A stretch of 64,000 bases of DNA from Oreocharis arfaki (lineage: Eukaryota > Chordata > Aves > Passeriformes > Paramythiidae). How positions within the stretch are numbered: the first letter of the stretch is position 1; every line of letters starts with the position of its first letter. The position numbers and the translations under genes are program-made. Location: the NCBI GenBank assembly GCA_013398015.1, contig VZRR01006734.1:339519-403518 (forward strand). The letters are read 5' to 3'. The notes below the pieces were generated by a model that worked only from the letters and a program-made list of their open reading frames with translations, ran no database searches and was not told the DNA's origin. Shown piece by piece: positions 50,860-64,000 of this stretch.

Positions 50860-51400
50860 GGTCCAATTTGCAAGACAGACGATTAATGTATTTTTAATGG
50901 CTGAACCAAGGGAAGGTCATTATACAAAGTTTTCATTCTAGAACATTAGTGTTGCATTTATACATTAGCAGTTAGTGTGATAATGTCAAACTCTCCACTA
51001 GTTGTGACATCATAAAAAATATAAACTGTTTTACATTCTTTTGGTTAAAAAAATAATCAGAGCTATTATTAAGCTTTCCTTCTCCAGCCACTGGGAGACT
51101 GTTTATCTCGCTGTATCAATTTTACATGCAAGATGAAAACTATAATGGGAGGGCAACAGATGTGAAAAATGTAAATCTTTGGTAAACTGCACAATCAACA
51201 AAGGCAGAGAGGGTTTTGCTGCTGTTTTTCAGTTGTGGTTGATGGTTTTTGTTTTTTATTTTTTTTTTTTTCTGCAAATGAAATCATTTTAATGCTCCTT
51301 GACCTGTAAACGCCATTTTTAATGGAATGCAGGAAATAAATTAATAGCAGTGAAAAAACCAGAAATGAATGTGAAAGTCAGCTTGAGGAAAGAGCCTCTT
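50860..51400. promoter_or_regulatory. Candidate conserved AT-rich block
   Basis: It contains TGACATCA (51005-51012, CRE/ATF-like), several TTAAT/ATTAA cores and long mixed AT-rich text with little simple repetition before the T-rich tract at 51246-51271. It looks like a deeply conserved non-coding element rather than neutral spacer, but that impression has no alignment behind it. Confidence 0.17.
51246..51271. repeat. T-rich run
   Basis: T runs interrupted by one G and one A. Confidence 0.9.
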
Positions 51401-53999
51401 CAGCAGAGATGTTTTTTGGATTCTTGAAAAGTCACATGCAAAGTTCTGACACTCAGCACTGTTACAGTAGGCTGATACTGCTCAATGCTAATTTAGCCTA
51501 GCTCAGGATCAACATTTAATGTGTTGAGTCCAGTACGCAGACACTGTGTATATCCACCAAAGGCAAAGTATCCTCCTAGGATCAGCACTTACAGAACAGA
51601 CAATTTCCCTGAAGATCATGCCTAGATCTTCCTATACATAGCTTCTAAATCAAGATGCTTGTTTATTATACTATAAAAATTTTAGCTTCTCCCCTCCAGC
51701 CTGTTTTCCTCATTCACTTTCTATAGATTATCATTTAGCAACATGAAAATTTCCTGAAGGTAATTACCTGGATGCAATTCAAGACATTCATAAAAATTGC
51801 AGTTTCCTTTGGCAAGTGGCTGTGCTTGTGAGGGGTGGAGGCGAAAACACAGGGTAGGTGAACCTGTGCAGGCTCTGCCACAGCCCTTGCTCTGCTTCCT
51901 GCAGGTGCTGTTGCCCCACACAGGGGTTTGGCAGAGGCCCTGTGTTTCTCAGGAGTCACCTGCTGCCTCTGGGACTGATTTTTTTTTTGCCCTCAGAGCT
52001 ATGGCAGATGATCCTCTCGGCAGATGATGCCAGGCTCTGCACAGCTCACCTGTCAGGAAGCCCTGTGGTGTGGTTGGGGCTCATCACCTCTGCAGGCACA
52101 TGGTGGCAATTTTACTAAACCACATCCTAATGAAAAAAGGAAAACTAGGTCACAGTCTTGGCTTTCACTTGTAAGCAGGTGGAGGTTTTGTTCCTTTCCT
52201 GACATTTTGTCTTCCCTGTAACTCTGTCACCTCTTCTTAGGGGTTGGCCTGATTCACCACTGCAACTGTCCCAGCTGAAGGGAGGTTTAGCTTTGCTGTA
52301 GCCAGACTATTAGAGAATTTTGACCACTGTGCTCACAGCAGCATGGAGCTGATTAGAGCAGAAATCCTCAGACATTCCAGAGAACAGTCACTGGTGACAA
52401 AGATGCCACCAAAAATTGGACCAAAGCAACGTTGGCTCACACTTGGGTTTCTTCATCTTCAGATGGCTGCATCTGTGGCCCTGACTACCACTGATCACTG
52501 CCTTTATTATTTTATTCTATTACGAAACGGCTTTTTCCACAAACCCCGTAAAAGCTATTCAAGGAAACCACGTAAGTTTTCATGATAGTTTACATTATCT
52601 TTCCCATGATTTTCCTGCCCCATTTCTTTTATCCACACTGTTAAAAACCTGCCATACCTTCAGTACAGTAACTGTTTACAGTTGCTTTATCTTTCAAATA
52701 CTTTCTCTTTTCTCACAGTTTGGTTTTTGTTTGCTTGTTTTGGAGGCAGGTGGTTATAGACTTACAGATACAGCGAAGTTGCATCAATGTTTTGAGGACT
52801 GTTTGAATCTCTAGTCACTTTAACTGCATAGGTGAATGGAATATTTCAAAGATTTCTTCATTTCTAACAGACATCCAGTGCTATCATCTATCCCTTCTTG
52901 TAGGCACTGAACTCATGTTGTTATCACTCTGAAAGAGATTACACTAGTTCTCTTGTCTGAAAAAGTATGTAGGCTTATGGAAAATAAAATAAAATTTATC
53001 AGTAAAGAAACAGCTGACATCTTCATGGTGCCCACTAAACTATTAACTAAGCATGCAAATGGACAGCATATAATAAAAGACCTTCTTTTAGGACAATTTA
53101 TGCAATTATGAATATGTAAGTTGTATTCTCATGTTCTGGTTTGACCTCTGCTTACTGAAATATTGACAAGGACACAAATTCTGACTGCAAGTCAGAATGC
53201 ATCCAGAAATACTCAGTGCAAATCAAAATCAAAACTGAAAGGACACAACCAATTAGATTGCAGGGGATTCTTGAGTTTCCTTTTTAAAAATGGGCAAAGT
53301 AAGTTTTCATTATGTGGCTTCAAAGGAAAAAAATTAAGAAAAAGAAATATACATGCTTAGATTTTTAGGTTCTCTTGTGTCACAGAAATCTTGCATTTCT
53401 CCATCAATTTTAAGACTTCTAAAGGATATTATTTTTAATCACCTGAATTTAGCAGTGCCTTCCCATTTTGCAACTAGTTTTAGGTTTCTCTAAGCTCTTT
53501 GATAGTTTTAATTTGCAGGGACACATGAATGAGAGTTTTCTTTGCTAAACACACTGTAAGCTCGATCCAACCCAAAGATCAGTGCTAAGAGCTCTTTTAT
53601 GTCAAAGTCCGATGAGGAAGGTGCCCTGGTGGGACTTATTATGGGAGAACTGTGCATATTTTAGTTTATTTAGCTTTTAAATACACAGCTTCATGGAAAT
53701 GCAAAATTGCCCCCTGCATCCCCCCAGAAGGCAGCCTGAGGTGGCTGCAGCTGAGCTCTCAAGGCACTTGCAGGCAGATCAAGAAAACCTGTAGACAACA
53801 GTATTTGCTACAGAATGGTGCATCTCACAGCTCATATCTCCAGTGCTCCAGTACTGAGATAAGCAAGGTGGTTAACATCATGAAAAGAAATCAGAGAGCA
53901 AGAGGCTAAAAGGGAACAGAATAAAATAAAAAACAAACAAAAAACCCACCAAGCTACATTTATCTGTCTAAGTCCCAGCCAAACCCAACCTGCACAAAT
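51401..53999. other. Non-coding, no recognised gene
   Basis: A GC-richer patch (51830-52110) holds several overlapping frames of 60-86 codons on both strands. The mutual overlap and lack of similarity argue for chance. An A/CAAA-rich tract lies at 53919-53944. Confidence 0.6.
53919..53944. repeat. A-rich (AAAAT/CAAA) tract
   Basis: Low-complexity A-rich repeat. Confidence 0.85.
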
Positions 54000-54370
54000 T
54001 TAGTCCTGGCTCCTTTTACCCGGAAAGTTTTACATCAGAGCTGTTTGTTGCACTGGGGAAAATGCAGCTGGAAAAGAGATAAGAAAGGCATGAAAATGGA
54101 AGGCCTTATGACAACCAAGCTTGGCTTTGTATAAGGATCACGTTACACTGGATAAATCAAGTGTAATGGTATGCGATTGGGGCAGGTAAAGACAGGAGCA
54201 CTAAGGAGTACAGCTGTGGTTTAATGCTTTCCTCGGCACGCTGGCAGCGGGGTTTCCTTATCAGCCCAGGCTCGCTGACTATCACAAACCTGAGCCAACC
54301 GGGAAAAATTTCCATTAAGGAATATTTATAGGGCAAAAGGTTAACTAATACAGAAGAGCAGGGCTGAACT
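54000..54370. promoter_or_regulatory. Candidate regulatory block with paired GATA motifs
   Basis: AGATAAG (54077-54083) and the inverted form CTTATCA (54257-54263) are both WGATAR matches. They lie in sequence with more CpGs than the surroundings (ACCCGG, TCACGTTAC, TGCGATTGG, CTCGGCACGCTGGCAGCGG, CTCGCTG, ACCGGG). No frame or repeat explains the composition. GATA cores are frequent by chance; the local composition is the main reason to flag it. Confidence 0.2.
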
Positions 54371-57134
54371 TGCTGCAGAACACAGCCAGGAAAAGAAATC
54401 TGGAAAAGTCGAAAAGGCTGAATTTTGGTTCAGAGCAAATGCTGGAAACGAGTTTATTAAAAAAAAAAAAAAAAATCACTTGGACTTAAAATTTAAACTG
54501 AAAGCAGGAGGTTGCATGATGATTTCTAGAAAAAAACCCCAAAATTTTGAGTGAAAAATGAGATTATTGAATATCCAACTATGGCCAGCAGAACTAGGTA
54601 TTTTAAAAGGCCCTGAGATGAGTCTGAGCACCGGTTGCTTGCTGTATGAAAACTGAAAAAAATATGTATCTTTTAAAGATTATATATTTAATCTCTGTGT
54701 TATTTTGGGAAGGACAGAGATAATAATGGAGATTATAGAGAATTATATTGGTAATTCTTCCCCATAACTAACAACTTAGATATAGGACACAATGATCAAC
54801 TACCATAAAAGGAAAGGATCCACACAACTCTACAAAACTAGGATACTTGGGATCGGAAACCTATTGAAAATTAGTAAATTGATTAAAAAAATTTCTTACT
54901 TTAAGCTTTTAAAAGCAGAACTTGAATACAGTGCACTGAAGGCTATAAAATTTTCCAATTTTTAGCCCAAGAGTTTTGACAAGTTAATAAAGAAGAGGGA
55001 AATATCACTTTTTTTTTTCCATTAAGGTGCTTATGCACTTGAAATAAATACGCAGCACATATCAAACTTCCTTTTCACTTGAGTGTCTGAGTGGTTGTTT
55101 TTTTATTTTAAGCCTATGATCTTGCAGTGAAATTAGTCAGCAGAAACTCATTATTACATTAACCAAAAGAAAAGTTTTAACTGATGAGACCCAGATGGGA
55201 AGCTTTACATTCACACTGTAGTTTGACTCTAAATGTGAAAAACAGGAAACCAACTGAAAATTCAGTTTGGTTGTGTTTTTAACACCTTCTTGCTAAGCCT
55301 TATAGTTTTGCATTGTACAAAAGGAATTACTGGGTAAGAACTGCTACACCACTGCCTGAATTCTGACAGAGGGACCGAAGTTCCAACAGGGGTATTTAAA
55401 TTTCTGAATTTGCAAATACTTTACATTTTGCTACATTGTCTCAAAGCTTTTATAGTAAACTGAGAATTAGGTTCATGTGTGAGTGAAAAAAATCATAGAA
55501 TTGTAATTGGAGATTGCTGTATTCATAGGAAAGAGGTAGAATTTATGTGAAAATACAATACTTTTGGAAAGTTGGAGAAGGATAAGCTGATAAGTTAGTA
55601 GATTCCTGAGGCTTTGACACAAAAATTGTCATTTTGCAGGGGTTCTGCAAGGCCTTCCCACCACACCAGGACAATTACATTCTCTTGTCCTTTTCACCCA
55701 GCTCTGCAGACCTTAAAGCTCAAAATGAGCACAGACACCAAGGAAGGCACATGCTTGTGGTGGCAAGCACCTGTGCTGTGAGTGCATTCTGTCTTCATGC
55801 TGGAACAGAGCTTCACATGTGAAGGTGAAGCACACAGCAGCACGAGACTCTTTGAGTCACCACCACAGCAGGTGTCTCCTCTTTCTGCCCCCAAAACATT
55901 TGGATTATGGGAAAAAGCAGTTCCCAGTGTATTGCACCCAACAGACCTGCCCCATAACCTGACCCAAAATACTTTGAACAAGGTTTTATGTGGAAAAATG
56001 CCCATGAGCTGAAACCTAAATCTTCCTGGAGGCATGCACCAGGTCTTCCCTTCATCTGCCAAAAAGCCAGGAAGGTTTTGTAAGAACAGATAATGAAGGT
56101 GCTTTCTAGTTCTTGATCTCTTCCTGTTCCTTCAGCAGGATTTTGAAAGAGACTGAGCCTTTTGCTAGCTGCAAGAGCAAGAAAGTCTCTGGACAGGTCT
56201 CTAGGAAAGAGAAGGGTTGCTATTCATCAAAGTCTCAGCAAGAGCAGGGCTGTCTCTCCCAGCCACACTGCTGCCTCTCCCTGGACTTTCTCCACCCTGC
56301 AAAACTCTCACAGATAAAAGAGTAGAAAACTTCCATGTCTCCCATTGCACACCACCACCAGCCTTGAAAGACCCAAAAAACATTAAGGAAAAAAAAAGAA
56401 GTGGAAAGCACAAAAAAATGCGAAGCAGCTGAAAACATTTATTTCAAAACTTGAGTATTTAAAGCATCACTCACTACCTTTTGCCCCCTCCAGTTAATGA
56501 AGGTATAGGTAAGGTGAGCTGCCTCTGCCAGGGATGGAAACGCGGCAGGCCCACTGGACTGTCCCTTCACCTGCGGGGCCAGAGACAGCAGAGACAACCC
56601 TGAGCGCAGGGCCTGAACCAGGAGCTAATGTTGCCTCATCTTAACAAAAACACCTAACAACTGATGGACATGATCTTTTTTCTGACATGCACAAACAAGC
56701 ACCAACATCACGCCTACTGTGACTCCAGTCACTTGCTCTGAGCAGCGAGTTTTTGTACAAGTCCAGTCTAATGCATCACGAAGCAACAATTTTTAGCACA
56801 AGAGCAAAGCTCTTCACCAAATCTGGTCCTTCTTAAGACTACTTCTTCCTACAACCAAACAAACTCATACACCCTCATATGGCTACAACCTCCTGACACA
56901 ACTTGAATACTACTGCGAAGTTCGGCTGCCTCCACAGATCATCTACAACACTCGTGGTGGTTGATAAATAAGAATGTGCTGCACATGGCCCAACAACAAA
57001 CCCAGGAACCCTGAGGAAGAACAGCAGGTGCAGTGTGAAAAGCAGAAAAAAAATAAAGAAGCAAGTTTTATATTGAGGTTAAAATTTAAAATGTCTATTT
57101 CAGAGAGGATGCATTAGGTTAATGCAGGAAAGCA
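54371..57134. other. Non-coding, no recognised gene
   Basis: An A17 run lies at 54459-54475. Between 55630 and 56440 several frames of 60-122 codons overlap on both strands in a patch with few stops. None shows a recognisable domain. Confidence 0.6.
54459..54475. repeat. A17 run
   Basis: Homopolymer; no retroposon body precedes it. Confidence 0.9.
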
Positions 57135-60100
57135 AGTGCCTGATGTTAATACACTGGCTTTTCAAGAGCTATATGTAAAAATAAATTATGTGATTCAGCT
57201 AATTTCAGTTATTTTAACTGAAAAAAGAAACAAGCACAGAGTGACAAAGGGACATAATCAACCAGCAAATAAAATATTCCTCAGTGGGGTAAACACAGAA
57301 TATAAAACACAGCCACCACCCCAGACAGGCCGAAGGAACTCTTATCTCAGCGAACCCAGACAGCAGCATCTGTCCTCGTCAGGAGCTATCAGGCAATCTG
57401 GCTCACCCTGGTCCCTACCTGGTGGCAGCAGAGCAGACACATGCAAGGCATGGCAACAAGAGTTCAAGAAATCATACTCAGTACTACTCACATCCAGCCT
57501 TCCAAAACCTCCCACTCCTTCCCCATAGGAAACCAGAAGTACGACACTCACTGCTTGAATTCTTTTTTCCCAATAACAAAGTTTAGCACTTCTGAGAAAC
57601 ACCCAGAATAATGTTGCTTCAGAAAGTGCAAGTAAATAACAAGCAGTATCTTCCAGCCCGCAGGGTAGTAAGTTACACCCAGAATCCTATTTAGCACTTT
57701 ACATAATTCACAGTTTCTCTGGTTACATACTTCGTCAAATATGACATCCAGCTGGGAAAGTTGGTCCACTTTATTGTCATATGGCAGTTGCTTGCTTTAT
57801 ATCATCCAAATATCAATTAAAAAGCAAAAACAGAACTGTAAGGCAGCTATCTTCATATTTTCATGTCACACTTGCATACATGCACACAAATACTCGCTGT
57901 CATTCAGAAAGGGAAAATAACCCTGCCTGAAACGTAAACCAACTCTACAGTGCTAGGCAGCAAGTGTAATTTCCAAAAACCTTGAAAAAGAGATCAATGA
58001 ACAGACATGCTTAAATTCTGCATCAGCTATTTTAACAGCGCAGTTTTTCAGATAACAGAAATTAAATCATAATATATCTACATCCCAGAGGTCAACATGC
58101 CGGCATTTTAAAAATACAGCATATGGATATAAAGCCTTTGTGGATACATATGCACTTAGCAAATGTTAGAAAAATCAATCAGAATCAAAATGCAAACTCG
58201 TAGAAATGACTAGATGCCTTGTGTTATTAATTTCTAATTCTAATTGCTTGATTTCATTTATCAGCATTTATATATGCACCAGTACACTACTGAGGCAGTT
58301 AAAATTAAGCAAATCCCATTCTTTTCCTCAGAAAAGTAATGGACTTTAACAGTTGTTTTATTGCAATGAGAGATATTAATATGTAATTCTACTCTTAACT
58401 CCAGGTTATAATCTAAGTGGATCCATTGATCACTTGCAAAAGGGAACAAAAAGAAAGTCTTGCTTGATGCTGAAAACAAATAAAATCCTGACCAGACTGT
58501 CCATTAGTGTCAGTGGAAATCCATCCAGTATCCAAGTACTACACAAACATTTTGCCAATGGCTAAGTCAAAATCGTGGCATACAAAAGGTAAAAATATAC
58601 CAGGAAAGGCCATGTAATGAATGTACAACAAACCCAAGTTGCTCTGTACGAATGTAGTAAATCCACTGTGAAGGATTTCACAAAATAGAGCAAGCATAAA
58701 AAAATCCAGATGAAAAGATATGTATCAGAGGAGTTACCTGAGCTGTCTATACTATTTTTCATGCCTAGCTCTCACAGTGGGTTACAAGTGTAAGTGGAAT
58801 CATCTGTAACCTACAGGTGGACAGAGTAAGGTTAACTAGGGCAGCAGAGAAAGTCAGCGATGTATTCCACTGTTAAAAAATGGCCTCTAACATGCAGTGT
58901 ATTAACAAACAGCCTTTGGAAAAAGTAAATTTGACACCCATGGGGGAAAAAAAAAGTTTAATTAATTAGTGGGCTGTACCACAATCCATTTAACACATGC
59001 AGATCCCCATGGTTTAAATTTGAAGTTCCATACGTGTATTGTATACACACAGAGTGAGGCAGTTTAGAGGGGAAAAATGGAAATTAGATGAGGAAAAAAA
59101 TTGTGCTCCTTAACTCAAGCACTAAAATCACTACAAAAGAGTAACAGCTATGAAATATTTAAGAGTCAACATTAATATCATTAGACTTCAAAGGATATCA
59201 CCTTTTCAGTGCCAGCTTCTTGCATTGATCATCTGCAGAATGAGCAGCTTCACATCAGTTTGTTTGCAGAAGCTTCTTCCCAACCACATCAGCCAGAAAT
59301 GAAACACTAGAATCCTCTAAAAGCCATAAAATGCCCTTGCAGAGATCGGCTCTGCACCTTCTCAAGTCCACCCCTGTATTTCTCAGGAACTTTGTAAATA
59401 ATTTAATATTTCCATGGGGAGAATAGGAACGCTCTTTAAGAACAAGAAGATATTAAACACTAACAAGGAGATAAGAGGCTTTTGAACATGAAAGTTATAT
59501 ATTTGCAAAGCCTCCTTCCAGTTTTCACATACTCTTTTCTCCATATGTAACTGCGGTGGGTAGAACAGCAGTAAACATTTAAACTGCATTGCATTATTGT
59601 GCCTAATAAGAGCTTGACATTTTTATTTTCTCCAAGGAGAAGCACTGCCTATATGCTCTCTAGTGGATGAACAGGGTTTTTACAAGGTCCCTCCTTCCCC
59701 CTCCTTTAAATGTGATCAAATATGAATTGAAAGGCTTTTATTCTGCCAGAATCCCAGTCCAAGGTTTTGTGTTTCTCTAGCAACGCTGACACACTAACAA
59801 CTGAAGCAGGGCAAAGAGCAGCTTCTCCTCCATCTCTCTACTGCATCAGGTGCCATCTGTGTCGGGGGAGTGGGAACACCAGGCAACTTTTGAGCTGGAC
59901 ATTGTCAAGGACCAAGGGTAAATGGATTAATATGAAATTCTTTCAAGACATGTTTTGAAGTGTATGCTTGCCATGGGTATCCATACAGGAAGTCCTTAAG
60001 AGGCAATTCCAGAATTGCATAAGTAACTGCATTCATCCAGAAATCAAACACCAAGTTATTATGGTATGAATTCACCCAGGACGACTTCTTCCCATGCTCC

Positions 60101-63100
60101 CTGCCTTGCATCCGTTCTGCGCCAAACTTCTCCTGGGCTCAGAAGTCCCAGCTGGAAGGAAGGAGGCTGTTAACAAATTGTTTCCTAGAAAGAGTTTGTT
60201 TTCCACACTGAAAGCATGTTGGGGAGGGATGCAAGGAGAAGGGACTCAACTGTGACCTAAATAAAGGCCACCACAGTTTCACAAAAAAACTGCTCCCTCA
60301 TGCAAAGTAGCCCACAGCTGGGAAGTTCAGATGACAATTCAAGACTAAGCACTGCTGCAAAAATAGGTATCTTTGCTTTAACCATTTCTGGGTAAACTGA
60401 AGGCTTTAGGCTCCAGGAGCAATGGCCTTTCATCAACAGTCTGTTACAACAAGCTACCCTAAAGATTATCAGTTTTTCCCATTTTAGCAGAGGAATCCTG
60501 CAAGAAATCCTCTCCCCTCCCAGCCGGCAGGTGCACAGGCTGCAAGAGCCCATTTTCCTTTAGATTAGCTGTATGCATCACTTCTTAAAAATTTATAAAT
60601 CACTTAGCTTTCCAAGAGCCAAACTCCCAACAGAGTAACCGGAATTACAGCCATGCTAGCAGTAAAGGAGGAGAGAGTTTGTTAGAGTTGGCATAATATA
60701 GTGAACTATACTATAAATTACTTTAGGAAATGGCTGCTAATGCCCTTTCTGTGCAGGCTTGGGAGATACGACTCTCTCCGCAGTCCACTTCTGTGGAAAT
60801 TAAGCAATTTTAGTCATCTGAATGGAGAATATAGGCTTCTGCTCATCTGAAAGCATTTTTTCCCACCTAGAGGGCATAATCACCAATTACATCTAGAGAA
60901 TATAAATTTAATTATTTTTATTAGCTAATATGGTTTCTATCAGCAAGGAAAGAAAATGCGCTCTCAGAACTATCATCAGAATTTAGCATGTTCACAACAA
61001 ACAGCTAATCCTTGCTAGAGGGGGCACTTCTTGGGACAGGTCCTTAGAGCTGACTGATGGAGAGGTCCTGAAGCAGGCTTTGATGAGCAGTGAAAAAACC
61101 AAAACTGCAACAACAAAGAAAACCCTGAAACCCTTCTTCGTTCCTTCTCATCTCACCTCTTCTTTTCTTCTTGACTCTGATTTCTGAATTTTAAAAGTCT
61201 TCAAAAATACATTTTTATATATTGTGCATTCTGCGCACTGAAAGCTGTGTATCTCCTCCTTTTTGGCTTTTGAAGTCTGGCATTTCTGTAGACTGCCTTA
61301 CTCCAAGACTTCAATTTTGTTTTGCTTTGAAAATATTCATTAAAACAGCACATTTTTAAAATGCCTCCCTTTCTTGGTTTCTACCCACATTCCTAGGTCT
61401 TTCCACATGTCATCTTGCCCCATCTCAGATGCCTGAGGCTATGCAAGTCACACTGTTGGCTCCTTCTCTAATCAGTGGACAGAATCTGGCCCTTCAAGGC
61501 CATTTTTGCATCTGCTGTACACCAGTAGCTCAGGAAGAGGTGAACATCCAGCCCTGGGGTGCCCTTTCTCTTCAACCAAGGGGCACAGAAGAACCTAAGA
61601 TTACAGACTCAGATTTCTGAGTTGGCTGCTTGTGCCAGGGTCAGTAATTCCTATTTTAAGCCCTAAGTGTCTATGAGCCACTGTGACACAGGGATCCATA
61701 TGTAGGAAACCACCTCTGCAGCACTACCAAGCATGGCATTGTGTGAATACCTAGAGAGCTGTGGGGACATGGTGTTGAAGCTGGGAAAGACAGAGTTCTG
61801 CTAATTACCACGACAATATCACCCAGGACAGCAAAGAGACATCACTGCTGGTATCCTGCATTAGGCACAGCTCTGCTGGGGCCAGGCATGTGGGTGGTTC
61901 ACTCTGCAGCCCCTGCCATTGTGTCTTTTGTCAGCACAACCCGTGGCAGCCAGGATTAAAGCCTGCTGAAGGTGAACCTTGGAAAGCAGCACAGACACAA
62001 CCCTGGGTCTATTAAGTGCCAGGAACCACCTGCTTTGCATTGCATTCTCTTGAAAATACAACCATCCATCAGGTTTGTCTTTTCCTTGCAAGCATCTCTA
62101 GGGGAGATGTAGAAACACGAGTGCTGCAGTGTGACCTTCCTCCAGCACCAACTTTTTCCTCTCTCTTTACTTCTCCCTAGCTCTGCTCTGGAGGGGTGCT
62201 GCCCAACCTGAGAGCTGCAACCAAAGCTGTGCTGCAGCACCTGTGTGCAGGGTGAATCAGCACCTTTTCCCCCCAAAAAAAGGCTGCTGGGAGAGCTGGG
62301 GCAGTTACATAAGGCTGCAGCAGCTCAGGAAAGTTGGTGTCAGAGAGACGAGGCAAGAGCAGCACTGGCAAAGCTCATCAGGAGACATAGATGCCTCTTG
62401 CAAAGGCCTTGCCAGGTAACCCTTTCTGGTGAAGTGCACAGGCCACGCTGAGCAGTAACTCACATTCTTCGTCTCTTTACGGCAAAGGCCAAATGACTTC
62501 CAGCCCTGTGTGAGGCGGTGGAGTTGGAGCTCCCTTTCCACTCCCGGCCATGTGCAGGAAGCAGCCGCTAATTGTTGAACAGCTCTGGGGTGATGAGGGA
62601 GGCTGACAACCCCTCCGAGGCATGTCCTGGCTCCTCCACACACCACTGAAACTGAGACGAAGGGAACCTGGCTGCACCTTGCTATAGGAGCTGTGTTACT
62701 CCTTAAGCATCCCTGAAGGCATCATTATATCCACTGTCATTAGGGCTCTCTCTGCTCTTTGGGAAGGGAAAAGGTGACTAACAACTGCCATAGGAGAACA
62801 TCCAACTAAGTGCTGCACCTTACCCACTGCACTCCAAGCCAGAGCTGGATCATTTGAAAACACCCAAACTGTCAACCCTCTATCACATATTATTTTAATT
62901 GACTGCCATTTCAGAAACATCTTCCAACCTGGGAGTTTGCATCCTACTTCCAGTCTGCAAAGTCATCACAAATCCTCCTGAGCGTTTTCCATTTTCCATA
63001 TTCCTTCTCCGTCTTTAGGTTTTGCATTTATATTTATTTCCAAAACCTCTCACAAAGCTCCCCTCAAAGGGGGCTGGAATTTGCTACTCAGAGGCATGGC

Positions 63101-63988
63101 ATGCATATTTCTATAGCAATGCTGACCACATTCACAAGGGACTGCTTGTGATCACTAACACAAGACACAGGAGGATTTTCCACGTGACTTCTTTTTTCTT
63201 TTGTCCTGTATTGGTTTTCAGCGGTTTTGTATTTTGTTGGGATTTTTTTAATCACAAACCCCGGGAGGAGATTTACTATCTGCATTGCTGTCTCTGAGGC
63301 TGCCCTTTCTTACACCTTTAAACACATTCAGAAAACCTGTTCTTCACTCCCTGCCAGGATCTTTCTGCTTCACCACTCCCAACACGTTCCTTTTTTATCA
63401 CTCCCTCCCCCTTCCTTGCTCATTTGTTTTAGTACTTTTTCCCCAGGACTCCGCAATTCTTCAAACTGTTCCTTTTGGAGGGCAGCACCTCCTTGACTAC
63501 ACTAAAATCCCTCCTGAAAACACATCTGCTGAACTGCTTGTAAGAAATTAATCCTGAAAATTGTGTCTCTATATACATCTGCGTGCCGGTTTTGCAAGTC
63601 CAGATTCACCTACACAGGTGCACCCCAGACTTCAGCTGGGAACAACGGATTGAGAGTGGGGGGAGAAACACCTCTGGTGGATCATTCTGAACACCTAAGA
63701 TTTAATGTAATAGAACTATTAATAATACATAAGAAAAGAATTATCCAGAGCTTCTTAGTCAGAAAAATCTACAGCTCAAGTCCCATCTGAATCGAAGAAA
63801 GATTTTTTTTTTCCTGTTCACTGGGACATGAATTAATACGAAGTACATAACCTACATTTCCAGTCGAACGTGCAGCGTTGCATACAGCCCTCGCTTTATA
63901 TTTTAGTTCCATCTTTCAAGTATAATCGTCTTAAACTTGCACTGAAATGCACTTGTCATTTGCTGCCCATTGTGACAACCGTCAAGGC
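57135..63988. other. Non-coding, no recognised gene
   Basis: Unique sequence. The 130-codon frame at 57136-57528 (plus) and the overlapping minus frames at 61861-62677 (up to 113 codons) lie in GC-richer patches and share no visible similarity with known proteins. No interspersed repeat is recognised. Confidence 0.6.
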
Positions 63989-64000
63989 TTTTTTTTTTTT
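63989..64000. repeat. T run cut by the window end
   Basis: At least twelve consecutive T; the true length is unknown because the window ends here. Confidence 0.9.

Noticed and set aside
57415..57428. CTCF-like motif, with another in opposite orientation at 59653-59666
   Set aside because: Each matches 12 of 14 core positions. By my estimate about a dozen such matches are expected by chance in a window this size, so the convergent pair is not evidence of a loop anchor.

Overview
This window looks like non-coding nuclear DNA from a vertebrate, most probably a bird. It is AT-rich by eye and CpG-poor, with short microsatellites, A/T runs and no operon-like packing. Every mobile element I could recognise is a 5'-truncated CR1 LINE, plus one LTR-like segment. 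Few, short CR1 copies, together with no Alu-, MIR- or L1-like sequence that I noticed, fit a bird genome. A turtle or crocodilian is a less likely alternative.

I found no protein-coding gene, tRNA, rRNA or other structured RNA gene that I can defend. The long open frames are explained by antisense CR1, by a homopolymer tract, or by chance in a non-coding background. The window is best read as intergenic DNA or part of a very long intron. At most it holds one or two weak exon-like segments (745-854; weaker at 12238-12305 and 16448-16506).

Layout. 1-8074: unique non-coding DNA with one exon-like segment and a (TC)n repeat. 8075-9021: two CR1 fragments, both minus strand. 9022-12914: unique DNA with a T/G mirror repeat, an alternating purine-pyrimidine dyad and a motif-rich, enhancer-like block at 11221-11640. 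12915-13951: the longest CR1, plus strand, carrying a decayed reverse-transcriptase remnant. 14336-14670: an LTR-like segment on the minus strand, next to a 12-bp inverted repeat. 14671-37489: mostly unique DNA with a strong 13-bp hairpin at 19209-19242 and small CpG-bearing patches near 21.7 and 26.8 kb. 37490-37780: an older CR1, plus strand. 41648-42130: a CR1 on the minus strand that keeps the tail of ORF2. 42131-64000: unique DNA with several blocks that look like candidate conserved regulatory elements (47.1-47.5, 49.2-49.6, 50.9-51.4 and 54.0-54.4 kb). The window ends inside a T run.

I did not find a previously undescribed biological system. The observations most worth checking are the hairpin at 19209-19242, the inverted repeat at 14630-14670, the LTR-like segment, the exon-like segment at 745-854 and the enhancer-like blocks. 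All regulatory calls are inference from appearance, because conservation and chromatin data cannot be seen from one sequence.
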